Part shown: piece by piece, positions 40,295 through 49,257 of the stretch
Numbering within the stretch: the stretch's first letter is position 1
Layout of the letters: every line of letters begins with the position of its first letter
Source of the DNA: Streptomyces sp. HmicA12
GTDB taxonomy: Bacteria > Actinomycetota > Actinomycetes > Streptomycetales > Streptomycetaceae
Reading direction: 5' to 3'
Assembly (NCBI RefSeq): GCF_000373565.1
Contig: NZ_KB891797.1
Location: 344,487-408,486 of the forward strand
Length of the DNA stretch: 64,000 nucleotides
Position numbers and translations under genes: made by a program
The notes under the pieces: generated by a model
What the model was told of the DNA's origin: nothing
Database searches by the model: none
What the model saw: the letters and a program-made list of their open reading frames with translations, nothing else

Positions 40295-41590
40295 GTGACC
40301 GAGCAGCCCAAACCCCTCTCCGAGCACAGCGCAGACGTGATCGTCGTCGGGGCCGGGCCAGCCGGTTCGACGACCGCCTACTACCTGGCGAAGGCGGGCC
40401 TGGACGTCCTGCTCCTGGAGAAGACGGCGTTCCCGCGCGAGAAGGTGTGCGGCGACGGCCTGACCCCGCGCGCCACCAAGCAGCTCGTCTCCATGGGCAT
40501 CGACATCTCCGAGGAGGCGGGCTGGCTGCGCAACAAGGGCCTGCGCATCATCGGCGGCGGCGTCCGCCTCCAGCTCGACTGGCCTGATCTCGCCTCCTAC
40601 CCGGACTACGGCCTCGTCCGCAAGCGCGACGACTTCGACGAGCAGCTCGCGCGGCAGGCGCAGAAGGCCGGCGCGCGCCTGTACGAGCAGTGCAACGTCG
40701 GCGCCCCGATCACCGACGAGCGCACCGGCCGCATCACGGGCGTGCACGCGAAGCTGGGCGACGAGAAGCGCGCGGTCACCTTCCACGCGCCGCTGGTCGT
40801 CGCCGCCGACGGCAACTCGACCCGGCTCTCCCTCGCGATGGGCCTGCACCGCCGCGAGGACCGCCCGATGGGCGTCGCGGTCCGTACGTACTTCACCTCG
40901 CCGCGCCACGACGACGACTACCTGGAGTCCTGGCTGGAGCTGTGGGACAAGCGCGGCCCCGGCGAGGACCGCCTCCTTCCCGGCTACGGCTGGATCTTCG
41001 GCATGGGCGACGGCACGTCCAACGTCGGCCTCGGCATCCTCAACTCTTCCAAGGCGTTCCGGGAGTTGGACTGGCGCGAGGTGCTCAAGGCGTGGTGCGC
41101 GTCGATGCCGGAGGACTGGGGCTACACCCCGGAGAACATGACGATGCCGATCCGCGGCGCCGCCCTCCCGATGGCCTTCAACCGCCAGCCGCACTACACC
41201 AAGGGCCTGCTCCTGGTCGGCGACGCGGGCGGCCTGGTCAACCCGTTCAACGGCGAGGGCATCGCGTACGCCATGGAGTCCGGGCAGATCGCCGCCGACG
41301 TCATCGTGCAGGCCCACGCCCGCGCCACCGACGCCCAGCGCGAACTCGCCCTGCAGCGCTACCCGAAGGTCCTCAAGGACACCTACGGCGGTTACTACAC
41401 GCTGGGCCGCGCCTTCGTGAAGATGATCGGCAACCCGAAGGTCATGAAGATCGCGACGCAGCGCGGTCTGACCCACCCGGTCCTGATGAAGTTCACGCTG
41501 AAGATGCTCGCGAACCTCACGGACCCGACGGGCGGCGACGCCATGGACCGCATCATCAACGGCCTGACCAAGGTCGCCCCGAAGGCCTGA
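40295..41590 (+). CDS. Geranylgeranyl reductase family flavoprotein (MenJ-like)
   Basis: A 431-residue FAD-dependent reductase. The dinucleotide motif is VIVVGAGPAGSTTAYYLAKAGLDVLLLE (GAGPAG 19-24). The family signature FPREKVCGDGLTPRA follows, and the second FAD motif is LLVGDAGGLVNPFNGEGIAYAMESG. The family saturates isoprenoid chains. In mycobacteria MenJ, encoded near menG, reduces one double bond of the menaquinone side chain. Its place near menG and ahead of nuo makes partially saturated MK the leading hypothesis; archaeal-type lipid or chlorophyll-type substrates are less likely here. A TAGACT hexamer at 40234 and a GGGGAGAA ribosome site precede the GTG. Confidence 0.88.
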   Translation: MTEQPKPLSEHSADVIVVGAGPAGSTTAYYLAKAGLDVLLLEKTAFPREKVCGDGLTPRATKQLVSMGIDISEEAGWLRNKGLRIIGGGVRLQLDWPDLASYPDYGLVRKRDDFDEQLARQAQKAGARLYEQCNVGAPITDERTGRITGVHAKLGDEKRAVTFHAPLVVAADGNSTRLSLAMGLHRREDRPMGVAVRTYFTSPRHDDDYLESWLELWDKRGPGEDRLLPGYGWIFGMGDGTSNVGLGILNSSKAFRELDWREVLKAWCASMPEDWGYTPENMTMPIRGAALPMAFNRQPHYTKGLLLVGDAGGLVNPFNGEGIAYAMESGQIAADVIVQAHARATDAQRELALQRYPKVLKDTYGGYYTLGRAFVKMIGNPKVMKIATQRGLTHPVLMKFTLKMLANLTDPTGGDAMDRIINGLTKVAPKA

Positions 41591-41649
41591 CTTGGGCCTG
41601 AACGGGGCCTGACTTGGCTCCTCCCGGTCGCTCGGGGCAGTCTTGACGC

Positions 41650-41976
41650 ATGATTTTCATCGCCGTCAAGTTCACCGCCCGCCCCGAGCACGCCGAGTCC
41701 TGGCTGGAGAGGACCGCCGCGTTCACCGCCGCGACCCGCGCCGAGGAGGGCAACCTCTTCTTCGACTGGTCGCGCAGCGTCGAGGACCCGAACCAGTACG
41801 TCCTCCTGGAGGGCTTCCGGGACGCCGACGCGGGCGCCGCGCACGTCGGCTCCGCCCACTTCAAGGCGGGCCTCGACGCGATGGCCCCGCTCATCGCGAC
41901 CACCCCCGAGATCATCAACGCCGATATCCCGAACGAGGGTTGGGGCGCGATGGGGGAGCTGGCACCGCAGGCGTGA
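41650..41976 (+). CDS. ABM-domain putative quinol monooxygenase
   Basis: A 108-residue protein with an antibiotic-biosynthesis-monooxygenase ferredoxin-like fold: MIFIAVKFTARPEHAESWLERTAAFTAATRAEEGNLFFDWSRSVEDPNQYVLLEGFRDADAGAAHVGSAHFKAGLDAM. The pattern EEGNLFF-W, then YVLLEGFRD and HxxSxHF is that of YgiN-like quinol monooxygenases. It acts without metal or cofactor, usually as a dimer. The neighbouring reductase and MK genes hint at a quinone-like substrate, but many members are uncharacterised. A gap of 59 bp separates it from the flavoprotein gene. Confidence 0.82.
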   Translation: MIFIAVKFTARPEHAESWLERTAAFTAATRAEEGNLFFDWSRSVEDPNQYVLLEGFRDADAGAAHVGSAHFKAGLDAMAPLIATTPEIINADIPNEGWGAMGELAPQA

Positions 41977-42051
41977 CGCAGCGCGCGCGGAGTTGTTGTT
42001 TGTGATGCTCCTGTGACGCCTCTGTGGGCAACGATCACCCCGGGTGAGTGG

Positions 42052-42090
42052 TCGGAGGGGGTGAGCCGGTGTGCGGCTCACCCCCTCCGA
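42052..42090. terminator. 17-bp perfect hairpin ahead of the surface-protein gene
   Basis: The arms 42052-42068 and 42074-42090 are fully complementary with a 5-nt loop (GTGTG); the inner part reads GGGGTGAGCCG/CGGCTCACCCC. It starts 75 bp after the ABM gene and ends 19 bp before the next start codon. It could terminate the ABM transcript or lie in the 5' leader of the surface protein. Confidence 0.6.
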
Positions 42091-42109
42091 CTTCCACGAG
42101 AGAGCGTTG

Positions 42110-43771
42110 ATGAGACGTCACATCCGCCGGGTCGGCTCCCGCGCCGCCCTCGGGCTCGCCGCGGCCGCGGCCCTCACCTGCGGCTTCGGCGCCGCCGCAC
42201 CCGCGCTCGCCGCCGACGACGCTCCGCTGACGGTCGCCATCACCGGCGAGAGCCGCGTCGACCTGTCCCTCACCGGGGACAACGGCGAACCGTCCGAGCC
42301 CCAGGTCACCCTGCGCCTGGCCGCGCCGGGCAGCGACGAGCCGGGCGACGACGGCGTCGTACCCGTCGTCCACCACGGCGACTACAAGATCAAGATCGAT
42401 GCGTCCGGGCTCAAGGGCGTCGCCGCCGTGAAGCTGCCGTGCGCGGCCGACGGCCCGACCGCCGAATGCTCGGGCGACGAGATCAACGCCGGCAGCGACT
42501 ACAACCGGCTCGGCGGCATCCGCCTCGACGTCGACAGCGAGAGCGCCGCCGGGGACTTCGGCTCCATCAAGGTCACCGGCGAGGGCGAGGGCGTCACCTT
42601 CACGCCGCTGACCATCGACGTCCTGGTGGGCGGCCCCGAGTTCAAGAACCGCGAGCTGAGCGAGCCCAAGGGCTTCGAGGCCGGCGACGTGTACGACGCC
42701 CCGGTCGGCTTCCGCAACGCGGGCAGCATGGCGGCGGACGGCGCGGTCCTGCGCTTCCACGGCTCGCGCGGCCTGAGCTTCCTCGACAGCTACGGCAACT
42801 GCGCGTACAAGAAGACCACCGACGGGCCGCTGCTGCAGCAGGGGATCGACGCGATCTGCACCGTCCCCGGCACCTTCGACGCGGGCAAGGCCTACACCGT
42901 CGCCGAGCCGCTGAAGGTCCGCACGGCCGACTTCGCGCTCTTCGACATCTTCAACTACGGCTTCTCCGCGGTCTCCCCGGCCAAGGCGAAGTCGCTGCTC
43001 GCCTCCGACGGCTACACGCCCGGCACCGGCGGCTCCCTCACGCTGAAGGAGCTCCCGGGCGCCTCTGCGGCCGACTACACGCGCTACGCGGAGCTGGACC
43101 TGCCCACCTCCAACACCTACGACCTGGTGCTGACCGGCGACTCCGCCGAGGGCAAGGCCGGCGACACGGTCAGGACGGAGATCGGTTTCCGCAACGACGG
43201 CCCCGGCTGGATCAGCGCGCTGCGCTCCGGCGGCGAGCCGATCGCGTTCACGGTGACGGTCCCCAAGGGCGCGAAGGTCACCAAGGCGCCGGACCGCTGC
43301 AACTACACGACGATCGCGGAGGGCGTGAAGGGCTACCTGTGCTGGGTCTCCACACCGCTGCTCGAGGACGCGAAGCTGACCTTCCCGTTCGAGCTGCGCA
43401 TCGACAAGGTCGTGAAGAACGCCAAGGGCAAGGTGGCGCTGCCGACGTGGGACAACCCGGCGGAGCCCGAGCAGTCCAACAACACCGCGTGGATCGTCCT
43501 CAACGGCACCGACGAGGGGCAGAGCGCGGGCGGCTCCACGGGCGGCTCCTCGGCGAGCCCGTCGCCGAGCGCCAGTGCGACTGATTCGTCCGGTTCATCC
43601 GGTACGTCGGGTAATTCAGGCTCGTCCGGCGGGAGTTCCGGGAGCGAGGGCTCCGGCGGCGGCCTCGCGCTGACCGGCGCGGGCGGCGTGCTGCTCGTCG
43701 GCGGCGTCGCGGTGCTCGTCCTGGGGCTCGGCGCCGTGGCCGTCGTCGTGACGCGCCGCAGGGCCGCCTGA
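42110..43771 (+). CDS. Cell-wall-anchored surface protein with LAxTG sorting signal
   Basis: A 553-residue exported protein. The signal peptide has a basic start (MRRHIRRVGSR), a hydrophobic core and an Ala-rich cleavage site at about residue 37 (PALAADD). The middle is a series of beta-sandwich-like segments with conserved Cys pairs (KLPCAADGPTAEC, NCAYKK...AICTVPG, RCNYTT...YLCWV). A Ser/Gly linker precedes the sorting signal LALTG (518-522), a hydrophobic helix and the tail RRRAA. LAxTG is the class E sortase motif of streptomycetes; chaplins use the same route. No sortase gene is in the window. Its function may be adhesive or structural. Confidence 0.85.
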   Translation: MRRHIRRVGSRAALGLAAAAALTCGFGAAAPALAADDAPLTVAITGESRVDLSLTGDNGEPSEPQVTLRLAAPGSDEPGDDGVVPVVHHGDYKIKIDASGLKGVAAVKLPCAADGPTAECSGDEINAGSDYNRLGGIRLDVDSESAAGDFGSIKVTGEGEGVTFTPLTIDVLVGGPEFKNRELSEPKGFEAGDVYDAPVGFRNAGSMAADGAVLRFHGSRGLSFLDSYGNCAYKKTTDGPLLQQGIDAICTVPGTFDAGKAYTVAEPLKVRTADFALFDIFNYGFSAVSPAKAKSLLASDGYTPGTGGSLTLKELPGASAADYTRYAELDLPTSNTYDLVLTGDSAEGKAGDTVRTEIGFRNDGPGWISALRSGGEPIAFTVTVPKGAKVTKAPDRCNYTTIAEGVKGYLCWVSTPLLEDAKLTFPFELRIDKVVKNAKGKVALPTWDNPAEPEQSNNTAWIVLNGTDEGQSAGGSTGGSSASPSPSASATDSSGSSGTSGNSGSSGGSSGSEGSGGGLALTGAGGVLLVGGVAVLVLGLGAVAVVVTRRRAA

Positions 43772-43790
43772 GCGCTTGTGAGCGGATGAA

Positions 43791-43829
43791 CGAAGGCCGC
43801 CGCACCCGAGAGGGGTGCGGCGGCCTTCG
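43791..43829. terminator. 17-bp stem terminator between convergent genes
   Basis: CGAAGGCCGCCGCACCC (43791-43807) pairs perfectly with GGGTGCGGCGGCCTTCG (43813-43829) with a 5-nt loop, between the surface protein and NlpC/P60 stops. Confidence 0.8.
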
Positions 43830-43855
43830 TCGTACGTACGGGGTCCGGGGGAGCG

Positions 43856-44668
43856 TCAGAGGACGCGGACCGCGCCGCTGGCCGGGTAGCCGGAGAGGTC
43901 CTGGATGACGACGCCCTTGGAGGGGTTGGCGGCGTCCAGGTACTGGCCGTTACCGATGTAGACACCGACGTGGTACGCCGAGCCCGCGCCGCCCCAGTAC
44001 AGGATGTCGCCGACCTGGACGCTGGAGAGCGAGACCGCGGTGCCGGAGGTCGACTGGTCCTGCGAGGTGCGCGGCAGGTCCACGCCGGCCTGCTTGAACG
44101 CGGCCTGGACGAGGCCCGAGCAGTCCCACGAGCTGGGGCCCGTGCCGCCCATCACGTACGCGTCACCGACCTGAGCCTTCAGGAAGCTGATGACGGACGC
44201 GACGGAGCCGCTGGCGGGGGCGCTGGCGGTCTCGGTGGCCGAGGCGAGCGTCGTGCGCGCGGAGGAGCGGGACGCGGTGGCCTGCGCGGCCGCCTCACGC
44301 TCCGCCTTGGCCTTCTTCGCGGCCTCGGCCTTCTTCTTGGCCTCCGCCTTCTGCTTGGCCTCGGCCTGGTCCTTCTTGGCCTGGTCCGCGGCCTTGGCGA
44401 AGGCCTCGTCACGCTCCGCCTGGAGCTGGTAGTTGGCCGCGGCCTGCTGGGTGGCGTCCGCGGACTGGGCGACCTGGGTGGAGAGGTCGGCGGTGAGCGT
44501 GGGCAGTTCGATCGTCTGCGTCACGGGCTCGGCAGCGTTCGCCGCACCGGACGCACCAGCCACTGCCAGGGTGCTGAGGACGCCACCGGTGACTCCGGCG
44601 CGCAGGGCCATCTTCGAGGCGCTGCGGCGGGGCTTTCGGTGGCTGGGTATGTGAGCGGTGTGGGACAT
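43856..44668 (-). CDS. NlpC/P60 family secreted peptidoglycan endopeptidase
   Basis: A 270-residue cell-wall hydrolase. The signal peptide (RKPRRSASKMALRAGVTGGVLSTLAVAGASGAANA) is followed by a long coiled coil rich in Ala/Lys/Glu (about 55-130) and a linker. The NlpC/P60 domain has catalytic C183 in WDCSGLVQAAF and H233 in YHVGVYIGN. The third catalytic position, usually His in an HAP context, reads LDAAN here. It should cut D-Glu-diamino acid bonds in stem peptides. The start at 44668 (MSHTAHIPSHRKPRR) has no clear ribosome site; an in-frame ATG 57 nt upstream is possible. It is divergent from nuoA across about 700 bp. Confidence 0.87.
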   Translation of the reverse strand: MSHTAHIPSHRKPRRSASKMALRAGVTGGVLSTLAVAGASGAANAAEPVTQTIELPTLTADLSTQVAQSADATQQAAANYQLQAERDEAFAKAADQAKKDQAEAKQKAEAKKKAEAAKKAKAEREAAAQATASRSSARTTLASATETASAPASGSVASVISFLKAQVGDAYVMGGTGPSSWDCSGLVQAAFKQAGVDLPRTSQDQSTSGTAVSLSSVQVGDILYWGGAGSAYHVGVYIGNGQYLDAANPSKGVVIQDLSGYPASGAVRVL

Positions 44669-44906
44669 GAGTACAACCGCTATCAGGGCTTCACGGTTCC
44701 CATCAAGAAACGTGTGGTGCGCCACAGTTGTGAAGAACGGTCACGAATTCCGCACCGGGCGGCCCTTATTGACGCCGTAAAGGACAATACGGACAGCCGA
44801 CTTCAAGGCCGTGAGCAAGGGTTTTCGGTAAAACGCCCGAATTGCCCGAGGCCTACCACTCGTTGAGTCCGTTGGCCAAGCCCGGTTTCCGGGAGGTTAC
44901 TTGGGG

Positions 44907-44923
44907 CGTGACGCAGGTCACAC
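44907..44923. promoter_or_regulatory. GTG-N6-GTCAC site on the NlpC/P60 side
   Basis: GTGACGCAGGTCAC (44908-44921) fits the streptomycete Crp form GTG-N6-GNCAC. On the minus strand it reads TGTGACCTGCGTCAC, almost the same as the site at 45257 on the plus strand. Confidence 0.45.
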
Positions 44924-45255
44924 CGAACCCCTAGGGGGCGACTCGGGCGCCCACTTCCGTCCACACCCCTCCCGTCGATTTCCCTCCGAGGTGTGAACGG
45001 GGTCCACTATCAGCCACTGTCGTCCAGCACCAATTTGCCTGCAGTGCACACCTCTTGATAGTGCGCGGACGTCTCTGACCAGGGGTAACCGGACGAGATG
45101 TCACCTCTGGTGATCACTCAGGCGCTTCGAGTGTGAAGATCACCGCTCATCCGACTTCATGATCCTTCGTCAGGTGGTGGAGATCACAAAGTAGTTGGCG
45201 TACCCCGTGTCGCAGATCACAGAGGACCAGGCATAAGATGCGGGGCAAGTTGGGC

Positions 45256-45273
45256 TTGTGACCTGCTTCACAT
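45256..45273. promoter_or_regulatory. Candidate Rex (or Crp) operator upstream of nuoA
   Basis: TTGTGACCTGCTTCACAT contains the perfect palindrome ends TGTGA and TCACA separated by 6 nt. It differs from the Rex operator form TTGTGAA-N4-TTCACAA at only two positions and also matches the Crp form TGTGA-N6-TCACA. Rex is the NADH/NAD+ sensor that controls respiratory genes in Streptomyces. The site lies about 93 bp before the nuoA start. Confidence 0.55.
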
Positions 45274-45365
45274 GTGAGCGATCTTCGACCGTTTGCAGGG
45301 GGAGCCGGGGTCGCGAGCTCATGCAACCGCCAGCAGTCAGCGCCGACTGAGAGGAGCGAGGAGCG

Positions 45366-45725
45366 GTGAACGCGTATGCGCCCATCCTCGTACTGGGAGC
45401 CCTCGGGGCAGGCTTTGCGATCTTCTCCGTGGTCATGGCCACGCTTATCGGTCCAAAGCGGTACAACCGGGCCAAACTCGAAGCCTACGAGTGCGGGATC
45501 GAGCCGACCCCCACGCCGGCCGGCGGCGGGCGCTTCCCCATCAAGTACTACCTGACGGCGATGCTCTTCATCGTCTTCGACATCGAGATCGTCTTCCTCT
45601 ACCCCTGGGCCGTCACCTTCGACGCGCTGGGGGTGTTCGGGCTCGTGGAGATGCTGCTCTTCGTGCTCACCGTCTTCGTCGCGTACGCGTACGTATGGCG
45701 GCGCGGCGGCCTGGAATGGGACTGA
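45366..45725 (+). CDS. nuoA: NADH-quinone oxidoreductase subunit A
   Basis: A 119-residue membrane subunit of complex I with three helices. Conserved NuoA features are [12 protein letters not shown] (with the loop Cys at the quinone-site entrance), [28 protein letters not shown], and a C-terminal [14 protein letters not shown]. It opens the 14-gene nuo operon. The GTG at 45366 follows GAGGAGCGAGGAG. The next gene starts 34 nt later. Confidence 0.96.
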   Translation: MNAYAPILVLGALGAGFAIFSVVMATLIGPKRYNRAKLEAYECGIEPTPTPAGGGRFPIKYYLTAMLFIVFDIEIVFLYPWAVTFDALGVFGLVEMLLFVLTVFVAYAYVWRRGGLEWD

Positions 45726-45759
45726 GCCCCGTATAGGGGAGACCGGGAGCCACAGACCA

Positions 45760-46314
45760 ATGGGACTCGAAGAAAAGCTGCCGAGCGGATTCCTGCTGAC
45801 CACCGTCGAACAGGCCGCGGGCTGGGTGCGCAAGTCGTCCGTCTTTCCCGCCACGTTCGGCCTCGCGTGCTGCGCCATCGAGATGATGACGACGGGCGCG
45901 GGCCGCTACGACCTGGCGCGGTTCGGGATGGAGGTCTTCCGCGGATCGCCCCGCCAGGCGGACCTGATGATCGTCGCCGGCCGGGTGAGCCAGAAGATGG
46001 CACCCGTCCTGCGCCAGGTCTACGACCAGATGCCCAACCCCAAGTGGGTCATCTCCATGGGTGTCTGCGCCTCGTCCGGCGGGATGTTCAACAACTACGC
46101 GATCGTGCAGGGCGTCGACCACATCGTCCCGGTCGACATCTATCTGCCCGGCTGCCCGCCCCGGCCCGAGATGCTGATGGACGCGATTCTCAAGCTCCAT
46201 CAGAAGATCCAGTCCTCCAAGCTCGGCGTGAACGCCGAGGAGGCGGCCCGTGAGGCGGAGGAAGCGGCGCTCAAGGCGCTCCCGACGATCGAGATGAAGG
46301 GGCTGCTGCGGTGA
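45760..46314 (+). CDS. nuoB: NADH-quinone oxidoreductase subunit B
   Basis: A 184-residue peripheral-arm subunit carrying the terminal cluster N2 that reduces menaquinone. The four ligands are Cys37 and Cys38 (tandem, ACCAIEMM), Cys103 (GVCASSGG) and Cys132 (PGCPPRPE). The C-terminal 30 residues are an Ala/Glu-rich helix ([17 protein letters not shown]) beyond the conserved core. Its stop overlaps the nuoC start as GTGA. Confidence 0.97.
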   Translation: MGLEEKLPSGFLLTTVEQAAGWVRKSSVFPATFGLACCAIEMMTTGAGRYDLARFGMEVFRGSPRQADLMIVAGRVSQKMAPVLRQVYDQMPNPKWVISMGVCASSGGMFNNYAIVQGVDHIVPVDIYLPGCPPRPEMLMDAILKLHQKIQSSKLGVNAEEAAREAEEAALKALPTIEMKGLLR

Positions 46315-47051
46315 GTGACGCGCACAGCGACGGGGCCAACCCCGAGAAGGACCTCAGCTCCGCCAACCTGCCGGGGCAGCGCGGCGACGCAGGCGAGGAG
46401 ATCCGCGTCCAGCGCGGCATGTTCGGCGCCGAGAACGGCGGGGACACCTCCGGCTACGGCGGCCTCGTCCGCTCGATCCGGCTGCCCGGCGAGGCCACCC
46501 GCCCCTACGGCGGCTGGTTCGACGAGGTGGCCGACGAGCTGGAGGGCGCCCTGGAGGAACAGGGACTCGTCCCCGAGAACGCCATCGACAGGACGGTCGT
46601 CGACCGCGGCGAGCTCACCTTCCACATCGAGCGCGAGCACCTGGTGCGTGTGGCGCAGACCCTGCGCGACGACCCGGCCCTGCGCTTCGAACTGTGCACC
46701 GGCGTCTCGGGGGTCCACTACCCCGGTGACAAGGGCCGCGAGCTGCACGCCGTCTACCACCTGCGGTCGATCACCCACAACCGGCTGATCCGCCTCGAGG
46801 TCTCGGCGCCCGACGAGGACCCGCACGTCCCGTCCCTGGTCCCCGTGTATCCCACGAACGACTGGCACGAGCGCGAGGCGTACGACTTCTTCGGCATCGT
46901 CTTCGACGGCCACCCCGCGCTGACCCGGATCATGATGCCGGACGACTGGCAGGGCTTCCCGCAGCGCAAGGACTACCCCCTCGGCGGCATCCCCGTCGAG
47001 TACAAGGGCGCCCAGATCCCGGCTCCGGACCAGCGGAGGTCGTACAGCTGA
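46311..47051 (+). CDS. nuoC: NADH-quinone oxidoreductase subunit C
   Basis: A 246-residue hydrophilic subunit. The core has [15 protein letters not shown], the strand [17 protein letters not shown], and the signature [49 protein letters not shown] roughly 60-residue acidic N-terminal extension ([19 protein letters not shown]) precedes it, as in other actinobacteria. It is a separate protein, not fused to NuoD as in enterobacteria. Overlaps of 4 bp with nuoB and 1 bp with nuoD imply coupled translation. Confidence 0.97.
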   Translation: MSDAHSDGANPEKDLSSANLPGQRGDAGEEIRVQRGMFGAENGGDTSGYGGLVRSIRLPGEATRPYGGWFDEVADELEGALEEQGLVPENAIDRTVVDRGELTFHIEREHLVRVAQTLRDDPALRFELCTGVSGVHYPGDKGRELHAVYHLRSITHNRLIRLEVSAPDEDPHVPSLVPVYPTNDWHEREAYDFFGIVFDGHPALTRIMMPDDWQGFPQRKDYPLGGIPVEYKGAQIPAPDQRRSYS

Positions 47052-48373
47052 TGACTACTCCCCACGCAACTCCGCGCGCCACGACCGAGGGCACCGTGTA
47101 TACGGTCACCGGCGGCGACTGGGACGAGGTCGTCCAGTCCGCGGTCAAGTCCGACGACGAGCGCATCATCGTCAACATGGGACCCCAACACCCTTCCACG
47201 CACGGGGTGTTGCGCCTGATCCTGGAGATCGACGGCGAGACGGTCACCGAGGCCCGCTGCGGCATCGGCTACCTCCACACCGGCATCGAGAAGAACCTCG
47301 AGTACCGCACGTGGACGCAGGGCACCACGTTCGTGACGCGCATGGACTACCTGACGCCGTTCTTCAACGAGACGGCGTACTGCCTCGCGGTCGAGAAGCT
47401 CCTCGGCATCGAGGACGAGATCCCGGACCGGGCGTCGATCATCCGCGTGCTCCTCATGGAGCTGAACCGGATGTCCTCGCACCTGGTCTGCATCGCCACC
47501 GGCGGCATGGAACTCGGCGCGACCACGATCATGATCTACGGCTTCCGTGATCGTGAACTCATTCTCGACATCTACGAGTTGATCACCGGCCTGCGCATGA
47601 ACCACGCGTACATCCGGCCCGGCGGACTCGCCCAGGACCTGCCGCCCGGCGCGGTGGACCAGCTGCGCGAGTTCGTGAAGAAGATGAAGAAGAACCTCCC
47701 CGAGTACGACAAGCTCGCCACCGGGAACCCCATCTTCAAGGCCCGTATGCAGGACGTCGGCTACCTCGACCTGGCCGGCTCCATGGCGCTCGGCGCCACA
47801 GGACCGATCCTGCGCTCGGCGGGCCTCCCGCACGACCTGCGCAAGGCGCAGCCGTACTGCGGATACGAGACCTACGACTTCGAGATCCCGACCGCCGACA
47901 CCTGCGACTCCTACGGGCGGTTCCTGATCCGCCTGGAGGAGATGCGCCAGTCGCTGCACATCATCGAGCAGTGCCTGGACCGGCTCGCCCCGGGCCCGGT
48001 CATGGTCGGTGACAAGAAGATCGCCTGGCCCGCCCAACTGGCCCTCGGCCCGGACGGACTCGGCAACTCGCTCGACCACATCAAGAACATCATGGGCACC
48101 TCCATGGAGGCCCTCATCCACCACTTCAAGCTGGTGACCGAGGGCTTCCGCGTCCCGCCGGGACAGGCGTACACCGCCGTGGAGTCGCCCAAGGGCGAGC
48201 TGGGTGTGCATGTCGTCTCCGACGGCGGCACCCGCCCGTTCCGGGTCCACTTCCGCGACCCGTCCTTCACCAACCTGCAGGCGATGGCCGCGATGTGCGA
48301 AGGCGGCCAGGTCGCCGACGTCATCGTCGCCGTCGCGTCCATCGACCCCGTGATGGGAGGCGTCGACCGGTGA
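47051..48373 (+). CDS. nuoD: NADH-quinone oxidoreductase subunit D
   Basis: A 440-residue 49-kDa-type subunit, related to hydrogenase large subunits, that forms the quinone pocket with NuoB. Markers are [22 protein letters not shown] (with the quinone-site His in QHPSTHG), [26 protein letters not shown] and the C-terminus [36 protein letters not shown] 40-residue N-terminal extension precedes the core. The ATG overlaps the nuoC stop, and its own stop overlaps the nuoE GTG. Confidence 0.97.
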   Translation: MTTPHATPRATTEGTVYTVTGGDWDEVVQSAVKSDDERIIVNMGPQHPSTHGVLRLILEIDGETVTEARCGIGYLHTGIEKNLEYRTWTQGTTFVTRMDYLTPFFNETAYCLAVEKLLGIEDEIPDRASIIRVLLMELNRMSSHLVCIATGGMELGATTIMIYGFRDRELILDIYELITGLRMNHAYIRPGGLAQDLPPGAVDQLREFVKKMKKNLPEYDKLATGNPIFKARMQDVGYLDLAGSMALGATGPILRSAGLPHDLRKAQPYCGYETYDFEIPTADTCDSYGRFLIRLEEMRQSLHIIEQCLDRLAPGPVMVGDKKIAWPAQLALGPDGLGNSLDHIKNIMGTSMEALIHHFKLVTEGFRVPPGQAYTAVESPKGELGVHVVSDGGTRPFRVHFRDPSFTNLQAMAAMCEGGQVADVIVAVASIDPVMGGVDR

Positions 48374-49257
48374 CCACCAGTTCTACAGGGGCTTCTAGTT
48401 CTGCACAGCCCGCGGGCCAGGGCGTCAGCCTGGGCATGCCCGAGCTGCCCGCGCCCGGCTACCCGGACGACGTCCGAACCCGTCTGGAGACGGACGCGAA
48501 GGAGATCGTCTCCCGCTACCCCGACTCCCGCTCGGCCCTGCTGCCGATGCTGCACCTCGTGCAGTCGGAGGAGGGGCACGTCACGCGCACCGGCATGCGG
48601 TTCTGCGCGGAGATGCTCGGGCTGACCACGGCGGAGGTCACGGCCGTCGCGACCTTCTACACGATGTACCGGCGCGGGCCCAGCGGCGACTACCAGGTCG
48701 GCGTCTGCACCAACACGCTGTGCGCGGTGATGGGGGGCGACGCCATCTTCGAGACGCTCCAGGAGCACCTCGGCGTCGGCAACAACGGGACCACGGACGA
48801 CGGCAAGATCACGCTGGAGCACATCGAGTGCAACGCCGCTTGTGATTTCGCTCCCGTGGTGATGGTCAACTGGGAGTTCTTCGACAACCAGACGCCCGAG
48901 ACCGCCAAGCGGCTGGTCGACGACCTGCGCACGGGAGCGCAGGTGTCACCCACCCGCGGTGCTCCGCTGTGCACCTTCAAGGAGACCGCGCGCATCCTGG
49001 CCGGTTTCCCCGACGAGCGCGAGGGCGCCGTCGAGGCGAGCGGCAGCGCGGGCCCGGCCTCCCTGATCGGCCTGCACCTGGCCAAGGGCGAGACGCCGCC
49101 CGCCCGCGTGGTCCACCAGCGGGCCGAGACCCGCGACGGCGAGGCTCCGCACGACCCCTCGCCCGCCGAGCACCTGAGTTCGCACGACGCGCCGCAGGAC
49201 ACGTCGGCCTCCGACCCGCAGCACCCAGCGGGGCCGACCGCCGAGGAGGGGGAGTGA
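48370..49257 (+). CDS. nuoE: NADH-quinone oxidoreductase subunit E with long C-terminal tail
   Basis: A 295-residue thioredoxin-like subunit carrying the [2Fe-2S] cluster N1a. The ligands are Cys113 and Cys118 (VCTNTLCAV) and Cys154 and Cys158 ([10 protein letters not shown]). The core ends near residue 200, and about 90 residues of low-complexity acidic/Pro/Ala/His sequence ([20 protein letters not shown]...) follow, longer than the roughly 170-240 residues usual elsewhere. The GTG at 48370 overlaps the nuoD stop, and its stop overlaps the nuoF ATG. Confidence 0.95.
   Translation: MTTSSTGASSSAQPAGQGVSLGMPELPAPGYPDDVRTRLETDAKEIVSRYPDSRSALLPMLHLVQSEEGHVTRTGMRFCAEMLGLTTAEVTAVATFYTMYRRGPSGDYQVGVCTNTLCAVMGGDAIFETLQEHLGVGNNGTTDDGKITLEHIECNAACDFAPVVMVNWEFFDNQTPETAKRLVDDLRTGAQVSPTRGAPLCTFKETARILAGFPDEREGAVEASGSAGPASLIGLHLAKGETPPARVVHQRAETRDGEAPHDPSPAEHLSSHDAPQDTSASDPQHPAGPTAEEGE

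Larger units (their letters stand above)
44669..45365. other. Long divergent intergenic region, NlpC/P60 to nuoA
   Basis: This 697-bp region is the longest gene-free stretch and is less GC-rich than average. It must hold the promoters of both units. I see two near-identical TGTGACCTGC-containing palindromes (44908 and 45257) and other dyad-like stretches such as TGTCACCTCTGGTGAT near 45100. I looked for a ydaO (c-di-AMP) riboswitch ahead of the NlpC/P60 gene but did not recognise its conserved motifs. No coding frame in it has host codon bias. Confidence 0.7.

Noticed and set aside
42113..43584. Alternative-frame ORF of 500 codons through the surface-protein gene
   Set aside because: Arg-rich composition and no domain. 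The other frame has a signal peptide, Cys pairs and an LAxTG signal.
44669..45000. A ydaO (c-di-AMP) riboswitch upstream of the NlpC/P60 gene
   Set aside because: Such riboswitches control cell-wall hydrolases in streptomycetes, but I could not find the conserved core motifs on the minus strand. A covariance-model search would settle it.
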